Shown here piece by piece: positions 17,004-25,246 of a stretch of 64,000 nt of DNA (within the stretch, counting starts at the first letter, position 1; each line of letters starts with the position of its first letter). The DNA comes from Chersky-840 sp963810195 (GTDB taxonomy: Bacteria > Actinomycetota > Acidimicrobiia > Acidimicrobiales > UBA8190), in contig CAWEMO010000009.1 in the NCBI GenBank assembly GCA_963810195.1, forward strand, positions 62,001 to 126,000, read 5' to 3'. Below the pieces are notes generated by a model. It did not search any database and was not told where the DNA came from. It saw only the letters and a list, made by a program, of their open reading frames with translations. Both the position numbers and the translations under genes were made by a program.

Positions 17004-19584
17004 TCAATCAGCCCGCAGCAGCAGGGCTGTCGGCGTCCGAGCCGCAACGAGGCCGGGCAGGGCGGCAACGACATTGGCCAGCACCAGTGCTCCAAGCGCG
17101 ACGAGCACCACCGACAAGATCGGCACGCTGGAAAGGGGAACGGCATAGATCTGACGCGCGAACAGGATCCAGAGCCATCGCCCGATGACGATCCCGAGGG
17201 GTACACCGATAACGATCCCGATGACTGCGGCAACCGATGACTGCCATGCCACCGCGGCCATGAGCTGTCGCTGGGTGAAGCCGAGCGTCTTCAACAAGGC
17301 AAGGTCGCGTCGCCGCCTGCGAACCGATGTCGCCAAGGTGAGGCCCAGAGCAACGATGGCACCGGCGGCGAGGGCTGATGTCAGCAGTGCCGGGGTCAGA
17401 CCCATGCTTCGATAGTTCACGATCTCGGCGGGGCGTTGCACACTGACGACAGAGACCGTGTCTCCCTGAGCTTCACCGTCGGGAACGGTGGCGAAGACGT
17501 GGTTTGCCGTGTTGGCGATGCGCTGCAGGTTGGCAACGCCGACCGGGGCTGGGATGCCTTGGCGCAGCCGCACGAAGACGAGATTCGGTCCGTTGAGCGT
17601 GGGATCCGAGCTGGACAGCGCTTGCTCGAAGGAGACGGGCAAGCCGGCATCGGACATCAACGCGCCCGTCCCCATGGATGTGTGGTCGTCGACGACGCTG
17701 GAGTACCCCACGGCGGGCATGGTGGCCGTACCCACGACGACGAGATGTGTCGGTGGGACGTACACCGGGTTCCCGGGTGTGCCGTAGGTCACGACCACGG
17801 TGTCGCCGACGTGCTTGTGCAACTGCGCCAGCGTGGCCGCGCCGAGGACGATCTGGCCCGCACCCTCGACGGCGTGCCCGGCGAGTATCGGCGGGCTGAT
17901 CGGCGACTTGGTCGCGGAATGGCCGTATTCGAACAGGAACGGAACACCCTGGCCGTCGATCTCGGCATCGTTGTAGTCGTAGCCGTCCCACGCGACGACG
18001 TCGGGATCGCGGTCGAGGAGGGAGAGCGCCTGGGGGGCGCGGTGTTGCTGGCGTCGAGCATGTAGCTGAAGTTCCATCCGTAGAGCGCAGGATGCGAGAC
18101 CAGGGATTGCAGGCCACTCCCGAAGGTGAGAGTGGCCACCACCAGCGCCACAGCCAGGATCGCACCGAACAAGGCCGACCGTGCCGGGACTGCGGTCCGC
18201 CCCCGCCCCGATTCGAGGGCGAAGCGCACTCCGATCACTGCCGGTGGCGGAAGTCCTGCCGAGGCGGCTGCTTGCACCGCCTTCGATCTGCCCTCGGGAG
18301 CGATCCTCGAACGACGAAGAACACGATGCGGTGCTCCTCGATACGCCAGAACGACGGCGATCGCTCCCAGGCCGACGCTGAGGGCGAGGAGACCGATGCC
18401 GAGCACCGTCCAGTCGAGCGCAATGCCCGTATCTGGGTAGACGGGCCGGACGGGACCCAGAGGCGAGAGCGGGGACAGCGCCACGGCGACGGCACCGGCG
18501 AGAAGCGAGCCCACCACGATCGAGGCGAAGATGCCGACAAGACTGTCAGCGGCAATCGTCCTTGGTCCGGCGCCCAGGCTCCGCAGGACCGAGGACTCCT
18601 CCTCGGCATCACGAAGCTGACGGGAGATGAGCTGAAGGCCGATGAGCAACGCGGCCAAGGCAGCAACCCCGCCGAATACTCCGAGGGTAATGGCCAGAGG
18701 CTTGACGGTTCGATCGACCTTGGCCTCGACGGGCGCGATGGCGTGAAATCCGTAGGTATTGCCCGGCGGCGCTGCTGTGGCGAACTCCCGCTCCACTTGG
18801 TTGACGTCGCCGCTCCCGCGGTCGAGTCGGAGCCCGTACGTAATGGCGCCTTCTCCCCCCCGCCGGCCACGATCTGTCGGCCCAAGCGGGGAGTGAAGAA
18901 GACGAATGTCGGATATCGGTCGATGTCGTCCTGGACGATGGCATTGCTCTGCTGCACCAGCCCCACCAGCATGGCGTCGAAGCGGATATGCGGTGGAACC
19001 CTCGCCGTGCCGAAGCCCGGCAGGCTCTCCTGGTCCGGGGTATAGACGCCGTACGGGATGACCTCGCCGACATGCACGCCGAGCAGATGCGCCGCTGACG
19101 ACGTCATCACGATCTGGTCAGGCTGATCGGGGTTGGCCATCCGCCCCGAGGTAACGGCTAGGCGATCCTGGTCGAAGAACAGACCGTCGACGCTGGCGAT
19201 CGGCTGGATATCGCTGATGGCCGCGAGCCGGGGGGCGCCGTCGGGAGCCAACGGGGCGGCGGCAACGGGGATCGCGGCCTCGACGTGCTTTACGCCCGGC
19301 AGGCGAGCGATCGCCTCGACCGCCGACGACGAGTAGCTCGGCGCGCTACCACCCCCGTTGCCGACCCCTCCGAACACGGTGATGCCCAGGTCCGACGGGT
19401 TGGTACTGGCCAAGTAGGTGGCGAACGACGACTGGGTACGCCGAGCCGCCGCCAGCGCGGCCATCGACAAACCCCCCACCAGGCCGACGAGGAGGACCAG
19501 GGCGAGGTAACTGCCCCACCGGTGACCGAAGGTGGCTCGATAGCGATAGCCAGCCACGCGCAGACTTGATCCGGTCAGAGCCAC
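17004..19584 (-). pseudogene. FtsX-like ABC permease broken by two frameshifts
   Basis: A single large permease of about 860 residues spread over three frames. Frame 1 (start 19584): basic N-terminus, first helix LALVLLVGLVGGLSMAALAAARRTQSSF and an extracellular MacB-like domain. Frame 2 follows the G7/C7 run at 18855-18861: EREFATAAPPGNTYGFHAIAPVEAKVDRT, then three helices starting LAITLGVFGGVAALAALL. Frame 3 follows the run at 18032-18037: ALSLLDRDPDVVAWDGYD, a second extracellular domain and the final FtsX block VRRRRRDLALLKTLGFTQRQL with ERAD-like ending LLLRAD. Restoring one base at each run repairs the protein. No ATPase partner is adjacent. Either a pseudogene or two homopolymer errors. 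Confidence 0.85.
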
Positions 19585-19623
19585 GCATCACCCAGCAGCT
19601 GCATCTTCATGCTGCCTTCGCCC

Positions 19624-19656
19624 CTTGCCATGGCTCGTCCACCCCTCCATGGCAAG
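19624..19656. terminator. 10-bp inverted repeat, possible terminator or attenuator
   Basis: CTTGCCATGG (19624-19633) and CCATGGCAAG (19647-19656) are perfect inverted copies around a 13-base loop. The hairpin lies between the serine hydrolase lipoprotein gene (stop 19749) and the downstream permease start (19584), both on the minus strand. No T-tract follows. It could also be an operator for the permease gene. Confidence 0.4.
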
Positions 19657-19748
19657 TGTGCCGCAGCTCGGAGCCGGGACCAAGGGGGTCAGCCTCTCGA
19701 TCCACCTTCGTGCCAGCACCACGTCACGGGATTCCCGCCGGCGCGGGA

Positions 19749-21140
19749 CTACCCGACCAGCCCGAAGGCACCTTTGACGATGGCAAGCAGTTTCTCGGTG
19801 GCCGCGGGTGACAACGCCGTCGCCGGATTCTCCACCATTGCCGACACGACGAACGTCTGGCCCTTCCGGCTCTTCGCCAGATAGCCGAGAGTGAGCACTC
19901 CCGGCTCAGAGCCACCCTTGAACCAGACCGTCGGCCACTCCGCGTCGTCGAGCCCGAGATCACCGTCGTTGACCGACAGCACGGTCGCGAGCGGTGCCAA
20001 CTCGGCCCGGGTGGAGAGCTGTTGCAACCCGGCAAATGCAGTGCAGACGTCATCCGGAGACGCGAACCATTCGATGGAGTCGACGTCGCGCGGCTCCGTC
20101 GACCCTTGGACCCGGCTGAGCGGGAGGGGATCCACCGACGACGCAAGGAATGCTGCCCGCCGGTTCGGAGGTGTGCTCAGGTACTGGTCCGCCAGCGTCG
20201 GATAGTCCGCATCGTGCAAGAGGAGCATCTCCCGGGTCGTGAGGAACGGGAGATCCCGTGCGGCGTTGCTCGACCACTGACGCACCTGGGACTCCACCTG
20301 GGAGCGACCCACCAGGTCTATGAGCATGTCGGCCGCGGTGTTGTCGCTTATCGAGATCATCTTGATCGCCGTCTCCTTCACAGAGACCTTGGTTCCTGAA
20401 GGACTGAACTGAAGCGACCCGGACGACGCTGCATTGCCAGCGCTCCTGAGCGCGTCCTGGACGGTGAGCTTCTGACCCCATGTGACGCGACCTGAGGTGA
20501 TCTGATGCGCGAGGGCACCGAGGACGAAGAGCTTGAACTCGGAAGCCATCGGGCGTGCCGTGGAGGACGCCACCTCATGGATCGGCGTACAGCTCCCGTC
20601 GGGTGACACCTCCGCGGCTAGGAAGCCGACCTGGGGAGCGAGGTCTCGGAGCTGCCGGTCGAGCTGGGCCCAGCTCGTCGGAGAGGCGGGCAGAGACGCA
20701 GAGAGAAGCAGTCCGCCGATGAGCCCGGCGCCGTCGACCGAGATACTCACCTTCTCCGTCAACGGTCCAAAGGTGGCGACCGCGACGAGGGACGTCGGAT
20801 CCTGGGACACGACACCGACCAACGACGCTCCCGAGGGGGCAGGGACGTCTTCGAGCAAGACCTGGTTGAACTCGTCCACGCTCACCTTTGACAAGAATCC
20901 GGCGTCGAAGTGGGCACCGATCTCCTGCTGAGACAGAGGGGCATCGGCCACGGCGGCGAGGAACCACGAGAGCTGAGTCCCCACCTCCGTATCGGGGACC
21001 GTCGTGGAGATGAATGCCTGCGAGCTCGCCGTCGTGGTGGTCACACGAGGAGGTGCTGCTCGTCCAGACGGACTACTGCAACCTGCCGCCGCGATCGAGA
21101 TCACCGCACCGAGGGTCGCGTACGAGAGACGCCTCACCAT
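19749..21140 (-). CDS. Lipoprotein with class A beta-lactamase-like serine hydrolase domain
   Basis: About 463 residues from the ATG at 21140; a GTG eight codons upstream is an alternative, since GGAGG touches the ATG. The N-terminus is a lipoprotein signal (RRLSYATLGAVISIAAAGC). An N-terminal domain of about 150 residues (GVVSQDPTSLVAVATFGPLTEKVSISVDG) resembles those of actinobacterial LpqF-type proteins. The catalytic domain has ASEFKLF (SxxK nucleophile and lysine), SISDNTAADMLID (SDN motif) and WFKGG (KTG-like box). It is probably a cell-wall-facing peptidase or esterase rather than a resistance enzyme, but beta-lactamase activity cannot be excluded. It follows the SecE-like gene by 56 bp. 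Confidence 0.85.
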   Translation of the reverse strand: MVRRLSYATLGAVISIAAAGCSSPSGRAAPPRVTTTTASSQAFISTTVPDTEVGTQLSWFLAAVADAPLSQQEIGAHFDAGFLSKVSVDEFNQVLLEDVPAPSGASLVGVVSQDPTSLVAVATFGPLTEKVSISVDGAGLIGGLLLSASLPASPTSWAQLDRQLRDLAPQVGFLAAEVSPDGSCTPIHEVASSTARPMASEFKLFVLGALAHQITSGRVTWGQKLTVQDALRSAGNAASSGSLQFSPSGTKVSVKETAIKMISISDNTAADMLIDLVGRSQVESQVRQWSSNAARDLPFLTTREMLLLHDADYPTLADQYLSTPPNRRAAFLASSVDPLPLSRVQGSTEPRDVDSIEWFASPDDVCTAFAGLQQLSTRAELAPLATVLSVNDGDLGLDDAEWPTVWFKGGSEPGVLTLGYLAKSRKGQTFVVSAMVENPATALSPAATEKLLAIVKGAFGLVG

Positions 21141-21196
21141 CCTCCGGTGCTTCTTCCCCGCCACGTGCGCACGCCACTCGAAGGCCTCATCGGCGG

Positions 21197-21505
21197 TCAG
21201 CGCATGAGAGACACGAGGCCGTGTTGAAGTCCGACGTTCAGCCCGGTGACGAACGTGGTGACGACCAGAGCCGCCCCGAAGACGGCTCGTACGCCGCGCT
21301 GCATCGACCGACACGTCGCCCACACCACTTGTCTCGCCTCCTGCAGGCACTCGCGGAGGAAGTCACGCCTGCGGGCGGGGACGACCGGTGCAGGTCGGCG
21401 TCGCCTGGGCCCTCCAGGCGGACCGTCGTCCCACCCCGTGGTCGGAGGTGCCGGAGGCCGCGGCGGCCCTGGTGGGACGCGAACACCGGCGGACAGGACC
21501 TCCAC
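21197..21505 (-). CDS. SecE-like translocase subunit paralogue
   Basis: About 102 residues if the GTG at 21505 is used; the frame is open further upstream to 21724 but that part looks like noise. A Pro/Gly/Arg-rich N-terminus of about 45 residues is followed by RDFLRECLQEARQVVWATCRSM, the amphipathic cytoplasmic helix of SecE (usual form FLREV--ELRKVVWPTRKE). One membrane helix follows (AVFGAALVVTTFVTGLNVGL). The conserved W-P-T is W-A-T here. Genuine secE sits next to nusG, which is absent here, so this is probably a second divergent copy. It precedes the serine hydrolase lipoprotein gene. The N-terminal limit is uncertain. Confidence 0.55.
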   Translation of the reverse strand: MEVLSAGVRVPPGPPRPPAPPTTGWDDGPPGGPRRRRPAPVVPARRRDFLRECLQEARQVVWATCRSMQRGVRAVFGAALVVTTFVTGLNVGLQHGLVSLMR

Positions 21506-21649
21506 GCCGCCAGTATCCCACCCTGGAGCCGCGACCGGACGCCGATCAGGGGCTGAGTCGTCGTGCTTCTGCGGGGCTCGGCCACGAGTCTCCTGACAGC
21601 CGAGACATCGAGCGATTCCGGACAACGACTGACGATTATCGTCGATCGT

Positions 21650-22339
21650 ATGGGCGATCGCCCTGCCTACGACGAGATCGGCGTCGGCTACAGCCAGATC
21701 CGAGGCCCGGACCGACGGATCCAACTAGCCGTAGACGACGCTCTGTGGGGCGCGGCGCGGATCGTCAATGTCGGTGCCGGCACCGGATCGTATGAACCCG
21801 AAGGCCGCTGCGTCGCGGCCATCGAGCCGTCGGCGGTGATGATCGGCCAGCGCGCTCCGAATCTCGCTCCGGCCGTCCAGGCAAGGGCCGAGAAGCTTCC
21901 GATCACGGATGCCGCTGCAGACGCGGCACTCGCTGTCCATACGGTGATGCATGGGAGCGACCTCGGTCGAGGATTGGGCGAGATGCGCCGTGTCGCAGCG
22001 AGGGCCGTGATCCTGACGGTGGATCCCGAAGTCATCCGCGAGCTCTGGATCATCAAGGACTATGCACCCGAGATGCCCTCGACCCACAACGCGCGACTCC
22101 CGTCGATACGAGACCTCGCCTCGGCGTTTCGTGACACCCAAGTGCGAATCGTCCCGTATCTGGGCCCTGAGATCCGTCGAGGAACCTCTCCCTGGCACCA
22201 GATCTCGAAGGCCGCGACCGATCGCGCCGTCCGACGCCTCTCGAGGGACCTCGCCGACGGGACCTGGGACGCCCGTCACGGACATCTCCGTTCGGACCCG
22301 GCCCACGACGTCGGGATGCGGCTCGTGATCGGAGGGTGA
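21650..22339 (+). CDS. SAM-dependent class I methyltransferase
   Basis: A 229-residue protein. It begins MGDRPAYDEIGVGYSQIR, typical of small-molecule methyltransferases (YD-IG-GYS--R). SAM motif I is IVNVGAGTGSYEP, motif II the acidic end of CVAAIEPSAVM, and LPITDAAADAALAVHTVMH matches the post-motif II region. The ATG at 21650 is chosen because upstream in-frame sequence lacks these features. Substrate unknown. It overlaps no gene and is divergent from the SecE-like gene. Function beyond methyl transfer cannot be inferred from its neighbours. Confidence 0.85.
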   Translation: MGDRPAYDEIGVGYSQIRGPDRRIQLAVDDALWGAARIVNVGAGTGSYEPEGRCVAAIEPSAVMIGQRAPNLAPAVQARAEKLPITDAAADAALAVHTVMHGSDLGRGLGEMRRVAARAVILTVDPEVIRELWIIKDYAPEMPSTHNARLPSIRDLASAFRDTQVRIVPYLGPEIRRGTSPWHQISKAATDRAVRRLSRDLADGTWDARHGHLRSDPAHDVGMRLVIGG

Positions 22340-22481
22340 CGGACCCGGGACTCGCCGACCAGGTGACCCTCGACGCGCCGGCCTGGGCCCGACGGCCCGG
22401 GAACCGATGGGGGAAGGGGGGAAGGGTCCCGTAGTGCTCCGAAGATGCGGATCGGGCGTTGAAACCGGTAGAAGAGGGGTC

Positions 22482-23261
22482 ATGCTTCTCGAGGGAAAGA
22501 CGGTGCTCGTGACCGGCGTCGGCGTCGGGCTCGGAAAGGAATGTGCCCTCAGCGCGCTGCGCGAGGGGGCGAACGTGGTCCTGGCGGCCCGGAGAAAGGA
22601 CGAGCTGGCGCAGGTGGCGGCCGAACTCGACCCCGGCGGCGAGCGCACCGCGCACAAGTCCACCGACATCACCGATCCCGACTCCTGTGCGTCGCTCGTG
22701 GAGCTGGCGCAGGAACGGTTCGGCTCCGTCGACGCCCTGATCCAGGTGGCGGCGTTCGAGCGCGCCTGGGGTGGCCTGTACGACCTCAAGCTCGACGACT
22801 GGAGGGCGGCGTTCGACACCAACGTCCTCGGCGCGCTGACGGTGCTGCGGCCCGTGGCCAAGGCCATGAAGGAAGGTGGCGGCGGCTCGGTCGTGTTCAT
22901 CGGCTCGCAGTCCATGTTCAAGCCCGCCATGCCGCAGGCCGGCTACGCCGCCTCGAAGGGAGCGCTGCTCACCGCGATCTACTACCTGGCGGACGAGCTC
23001 GGACCGGACAACATCCGCTGCAACATGGTGATCCCGTCCTGGATGTGGGGCCCGAACGTCCAGCTGTACGTGTCGGGAACGGCACGACACCAGGGGAGGA
23101 CCGAGGAAGAAGTCCTGCAGGACCTCGTGGGAAACTTTCCCCTCCGGCGGATGACCGAGGACGGCGAGGTGGCCGACGTGGTGGTGTTCTTCGCCTCCGA
23201 CCACGCCAAAGCGGTGACGGGGCAGTACCTCCTCGTCAACGCCGGCGAGCTGCTGCGATGA
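22482..23261 (+). CDS. Short-chain dehydrogenase/reductase (SDR)
   Basis: A 259-residue NAD(P)-dependent oxidoreductase with a Rossmann fold. The glycine motif is VTGVGVGLGK, the NNAG-equivalent is replaced by IQVAAFE, the catalytic Ser lies in FIGSQSM, and YAASKGAL is the YxxxK pair. The C-terminal TGQYLLVNAGELLR is the usual SDR end. Start at ATG 22482 with a GAGGGG site; 25 further in-frame residues upstream are low quality. The next gene begins within its stop (ATGA), so the two act in the same process, probably in degradation of a ketone or alcohol substrate. The unusual IQVAA replacement of NNAG may affect activity. Confidence 0.9.
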   Translation: MLLEGKTVLVTGVGVGLGKECALSALREGANVVLAARRKDELAQVAAELDPGGERTAHKSTDITDPDSCASLVELAQERFGSVDALIQVAAFERAWGGLYDLKLDDWRAAFDTNVLGALTVLRPVAKAMKEGGGGSVVFIGSQSMFKPAMPQAGYAASKGALLTAIYYLADELGPDNIRCNMVIPSWMWGPNVQLYVSGTARHQGRTEEEVLQDLVGNFPLRRMTEDGEVADVVVFFASDHAKAVTGQYLLVNAGELLR

Positions 23262-24337
23262 CCGGCGCTCCCAAGCGGGTCGTGGTCTGGGGCACCGGCT
23301 TCGTGGGCCGCATGGTGATCCCCGAGATCGTCGGGCACCCGGGTTTCGAGCTCGTCGGCGTGGGCGTCAGCACCCCGGAGAAGGTCGGTCGTGACGCCGG
23401 GGAGATCTGCGGCATCGGCACCGTCGGCATCACCGCCACCGACGACGTGGACGCCCTGGTGGCACTGCGCCCCGATGCCCTCGTCCACTACGGGCCGACC
23501 GCCGCTCACGCGGCCGACAACATCGCGCTCATGGGCGCGTTCCTCCGGGCCGGGGTCGACGTCTGCTCGACGGCCATGACCCCTTGGGTGTGGCCCTCGA
23601 TGGCTCAGAACCCGCCGTCGTGGATCGATCCCATCACCGAGGCCTGCGCACAGGGAGGTGCGTCGTGCTTCACCACCGGTATCGACCCGGGCTTCGCCAA
23701 CGACCTCTTCCCCATGACCCTCATGGGGCTCTGCGGCGAAATCCGCCGCGTGAAGGCGCTCGAGATCCTCGACTACATCAACTACGAGGGTGACTACGAA
23801 GAGGAGATGGGCATCGGCCGATCGCCCGAGTTCACTCCCCTGCTCGAGCACACCGACATCCTGGTCATGTCGTGGGGCGCCACCGTGCCCATGATCGCCC
23901 ACGCAGTCGGCATCGAGCTCGAAAAGATCACCACGACGTGGGAGAAGTGGGTCACCGACAAGCCGATCGACACGGCCAAGGGAACCATCGAACCGGGGGC
24001 CGTGGCCGCCATCCGCTTCACCATCAACGGCATCTTCGGCGATGAGACCCGCATCGGTCTGGAGCACGTCAACCGGGTGGGCACCGACGCCGCCCCCGAT
24101 TGGCCGCGCGGCACCCAGGACGACGTCTACCGGGTCGAGATCGAAGGTTCGCCGTCGATCACCCAGGAGACGGCCTTCCGGTTCACCGACGGGAGCGGGC
24201 GCGACGCTGCCGCGGCCGGCTGCCTCGCCACCGGCCTCCGGGCACTGAACGCGGTACCGGCCGTCAACGAACGCCCGCCGGGCTGGGTCACCGCGCTCGA
24301 TCTGCCCTTGATCCCCGGCACCGGCACCATTCGCTGA
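23258..24337 (+). CDS. Dihydrodipicolinate reductase-like NAD(P)-binding protein
   Basis: A 359-residue protein with an N-terminal Rossmann motif VVVWGTGFVGRMVIPEIVGHP and a C-terminal domain like that of 2,4-diaminopentanoate dehydrogenase/DapB-like proteins (FTTGIDPGFANDLFPMTLMG). Many actinobacteria carry this family beside SDR enzymes in catabolic clusters. It overlaps the SDR gene by four bases (ATGA). The natural substrate is not known from sequence; lysine biosynthesis is unlikely given the length and context. The next gene downstream is a broken regulator on the other strand, 75 bp from its stop. Confidence 0.82.
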   Translation: MTGAPKRVVVWGTGFVGRMVIPEIVGHPGFELVGVGVSTPEKVGRDAGEICGIGTVGITATDDVDALVALRPDALVHYGPTAAHAADNIALMGAFLRAGVDVCSTAMTPWVWPSMAQNPPSWIDPITEACAQGGASCFTTGIDPGFANDLFPMTLMGLCGEIRRVKALEILDYINYEGDYEEEMGIGRSPEFTPLLEHTDILVMSWGATVPMIAHAVGIELEKITTTWEKWVTDKPIDTAKGTIEPGAVAAIRFTINGIFGDETRIGLEHVNRVGTDAAPDWPRGTQDDVYRVEIEGSPSITQETAFRFTDGSGRDAAAAGCLATGLRALNAVPAVNERPPGWVTALDLPLIPGTGTIR

Positions 24338-24412
24338 AGCCCTGACATCACTCGTTCAACCGAATGCCCCGGGCGGCATCGGATGCCCCGGTGCGCCCCG
24401 AACCCAGGGGGG

Positions 24413-24700
24413 TCAGGTGGCAGGAGACGGTCGGACCGTTGCCCCTTCGACGCGACCCACGATCGCTTTCAAGGCCTTGATCTCCTCGTGCAACGCGCGG
24501 CGGCCCTTGGGCGTGATGGATAACACAGGTACACGGCCGACGATCTTTGATCTTCTTGTCGATGCGGACATGGCCGGCCCCTTCGAGGGTGCGCAAGTGC
24601 TGTGACAAATTGCCGGGCGTGAGGTCCAGGGCCTCGAGCAAATAGCGAAACTCCACGCGGCGTAGCTCGTGGGCGATCGTGAGGATGCCCGGCGCGATGA
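24413..24700 (-). pseudogene. Broken ArsR-like winged-helix regulator
   Basis: The minus strand reads APGILTIAHELRRVEFRYLLEALDLTPGNLSQHLRTLEGAGHVRIDKK, the start of a small winged-helix regulator of the type that controls growth-inhibition genes. After DRRP the frame is lost. The rest of the family pattern continues in another frame as SITPKGRRALHEEIKALKAIVGRVEG and stops at 24413. One surplus base near 24525 explains the break. There is no convincing start codon at the 5' end, where it meets the divergent DinB gene (start 24722). Probably non-functional, or a sequencing error. Confidence 0.7.
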
Positions 24701-24721
24701 CCGCGGTCCTAGACTGCCGCC

Positions 24722-25198
24722 GTGCCCGACCAGAAACCGCCCCGGTTGGAGGGCGACGAGCGCGCCACGTTGCGGGCGCTCCTGCAGTATCAGCGCGAAT
24801 CACTGGTCCGGAAGGTGACCGGAGTCGACGACGCCGCGGCGCGACACCCGCTCGTCGGCAGTGGCACAACGCTGCTGTGGTTGACCAAGCACATGTCTCG
24901 CGCCGAATCCCTGTGGATCCAGCGCCGCTTCGCCGGCGAGCAGGTGGAGATCCCCGACGACACCGTGCATCCCGGCGACTCGCTGGCGGCGGCCGTAGAG
25001 ACGTATCGGACGACCTGGGCGCGCACGGACGCCGTCGTGGCGGCGGCCTCGAGCCTCGACGAATCATGCCGGGACGTCGGGGACGAGGCGCCGGTGAACC
25101 TCCGCTGGGTGCTCATGCACCTCCTGGAGGAGACCGCCCGGCACGGCGGGCACGCGGAGATCCTGCGCGAGCTGGTCAACGGCGCCACGGGCCGATAG
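24722..25198 (+). CDS. DinB/DUF664 family protein
   Basis: A 158-residue four-helix-bundle protein starting with GTG at 24722. The family pattern is visible: LLQYQRESLVRKVTGVDDAAARHPLVGSGTTLLWLTKHM (first metal-ligand His in the last residues) and HLLEETARHGGHAEILREL, which supplies two more His. This is the DUF664 branch of the DinB superfamily, often mycothiol- or bacillithiol-linked thiol transferases in actinobacteria; the exact reaction is unknown. It ends 12 bp before a strong hairpin and converges on the sugar transferase gene. Confidence 0.88.
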   Translation: MPDQKPPRLEGDERATLRALLQYQRESLVRKVTGVDDAAARHPLVGSGTTLLWLTKHMSRAESLWIQRRFAGEQVEIPDDTVHPGDSLAAAVETYRTTWARTDAVVAAASSLDESCRDVGDEAPVNLRWVLMHLLEETARHGGHAEILRELVNGATGR

Positions 25199-25210
25199 GG
25201 GTCTGCCGCA

Positions 25211-25246
25211 GTCACGTCACCTCGGGACGTGGCGAGGTGACGTGAC
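25211..25246. terminator. 14-bp perfect hairpin between convergent genes
   Basis: GTCACGTCACCTCG (25211-25224) and its exact inverse (25233-25246) flank an 8-base loop. It starts 12 bp after the DinB stop (25198) and contains the sugar transferase stop codon (25212), so it can end transcription from both sides. No T-run is present, as is common for actinobacterial terminators. Confidence 0.75.

Noticed and set aside
4905..22340. Direct repeat of the ssrA 3' end as an attachment site
   Set aside because: No second copy of the GGTTCGATTCCCGCC-type end was found in the window; short GATTCCCG matches at about 13672 and 13923 lie in coding repeats.
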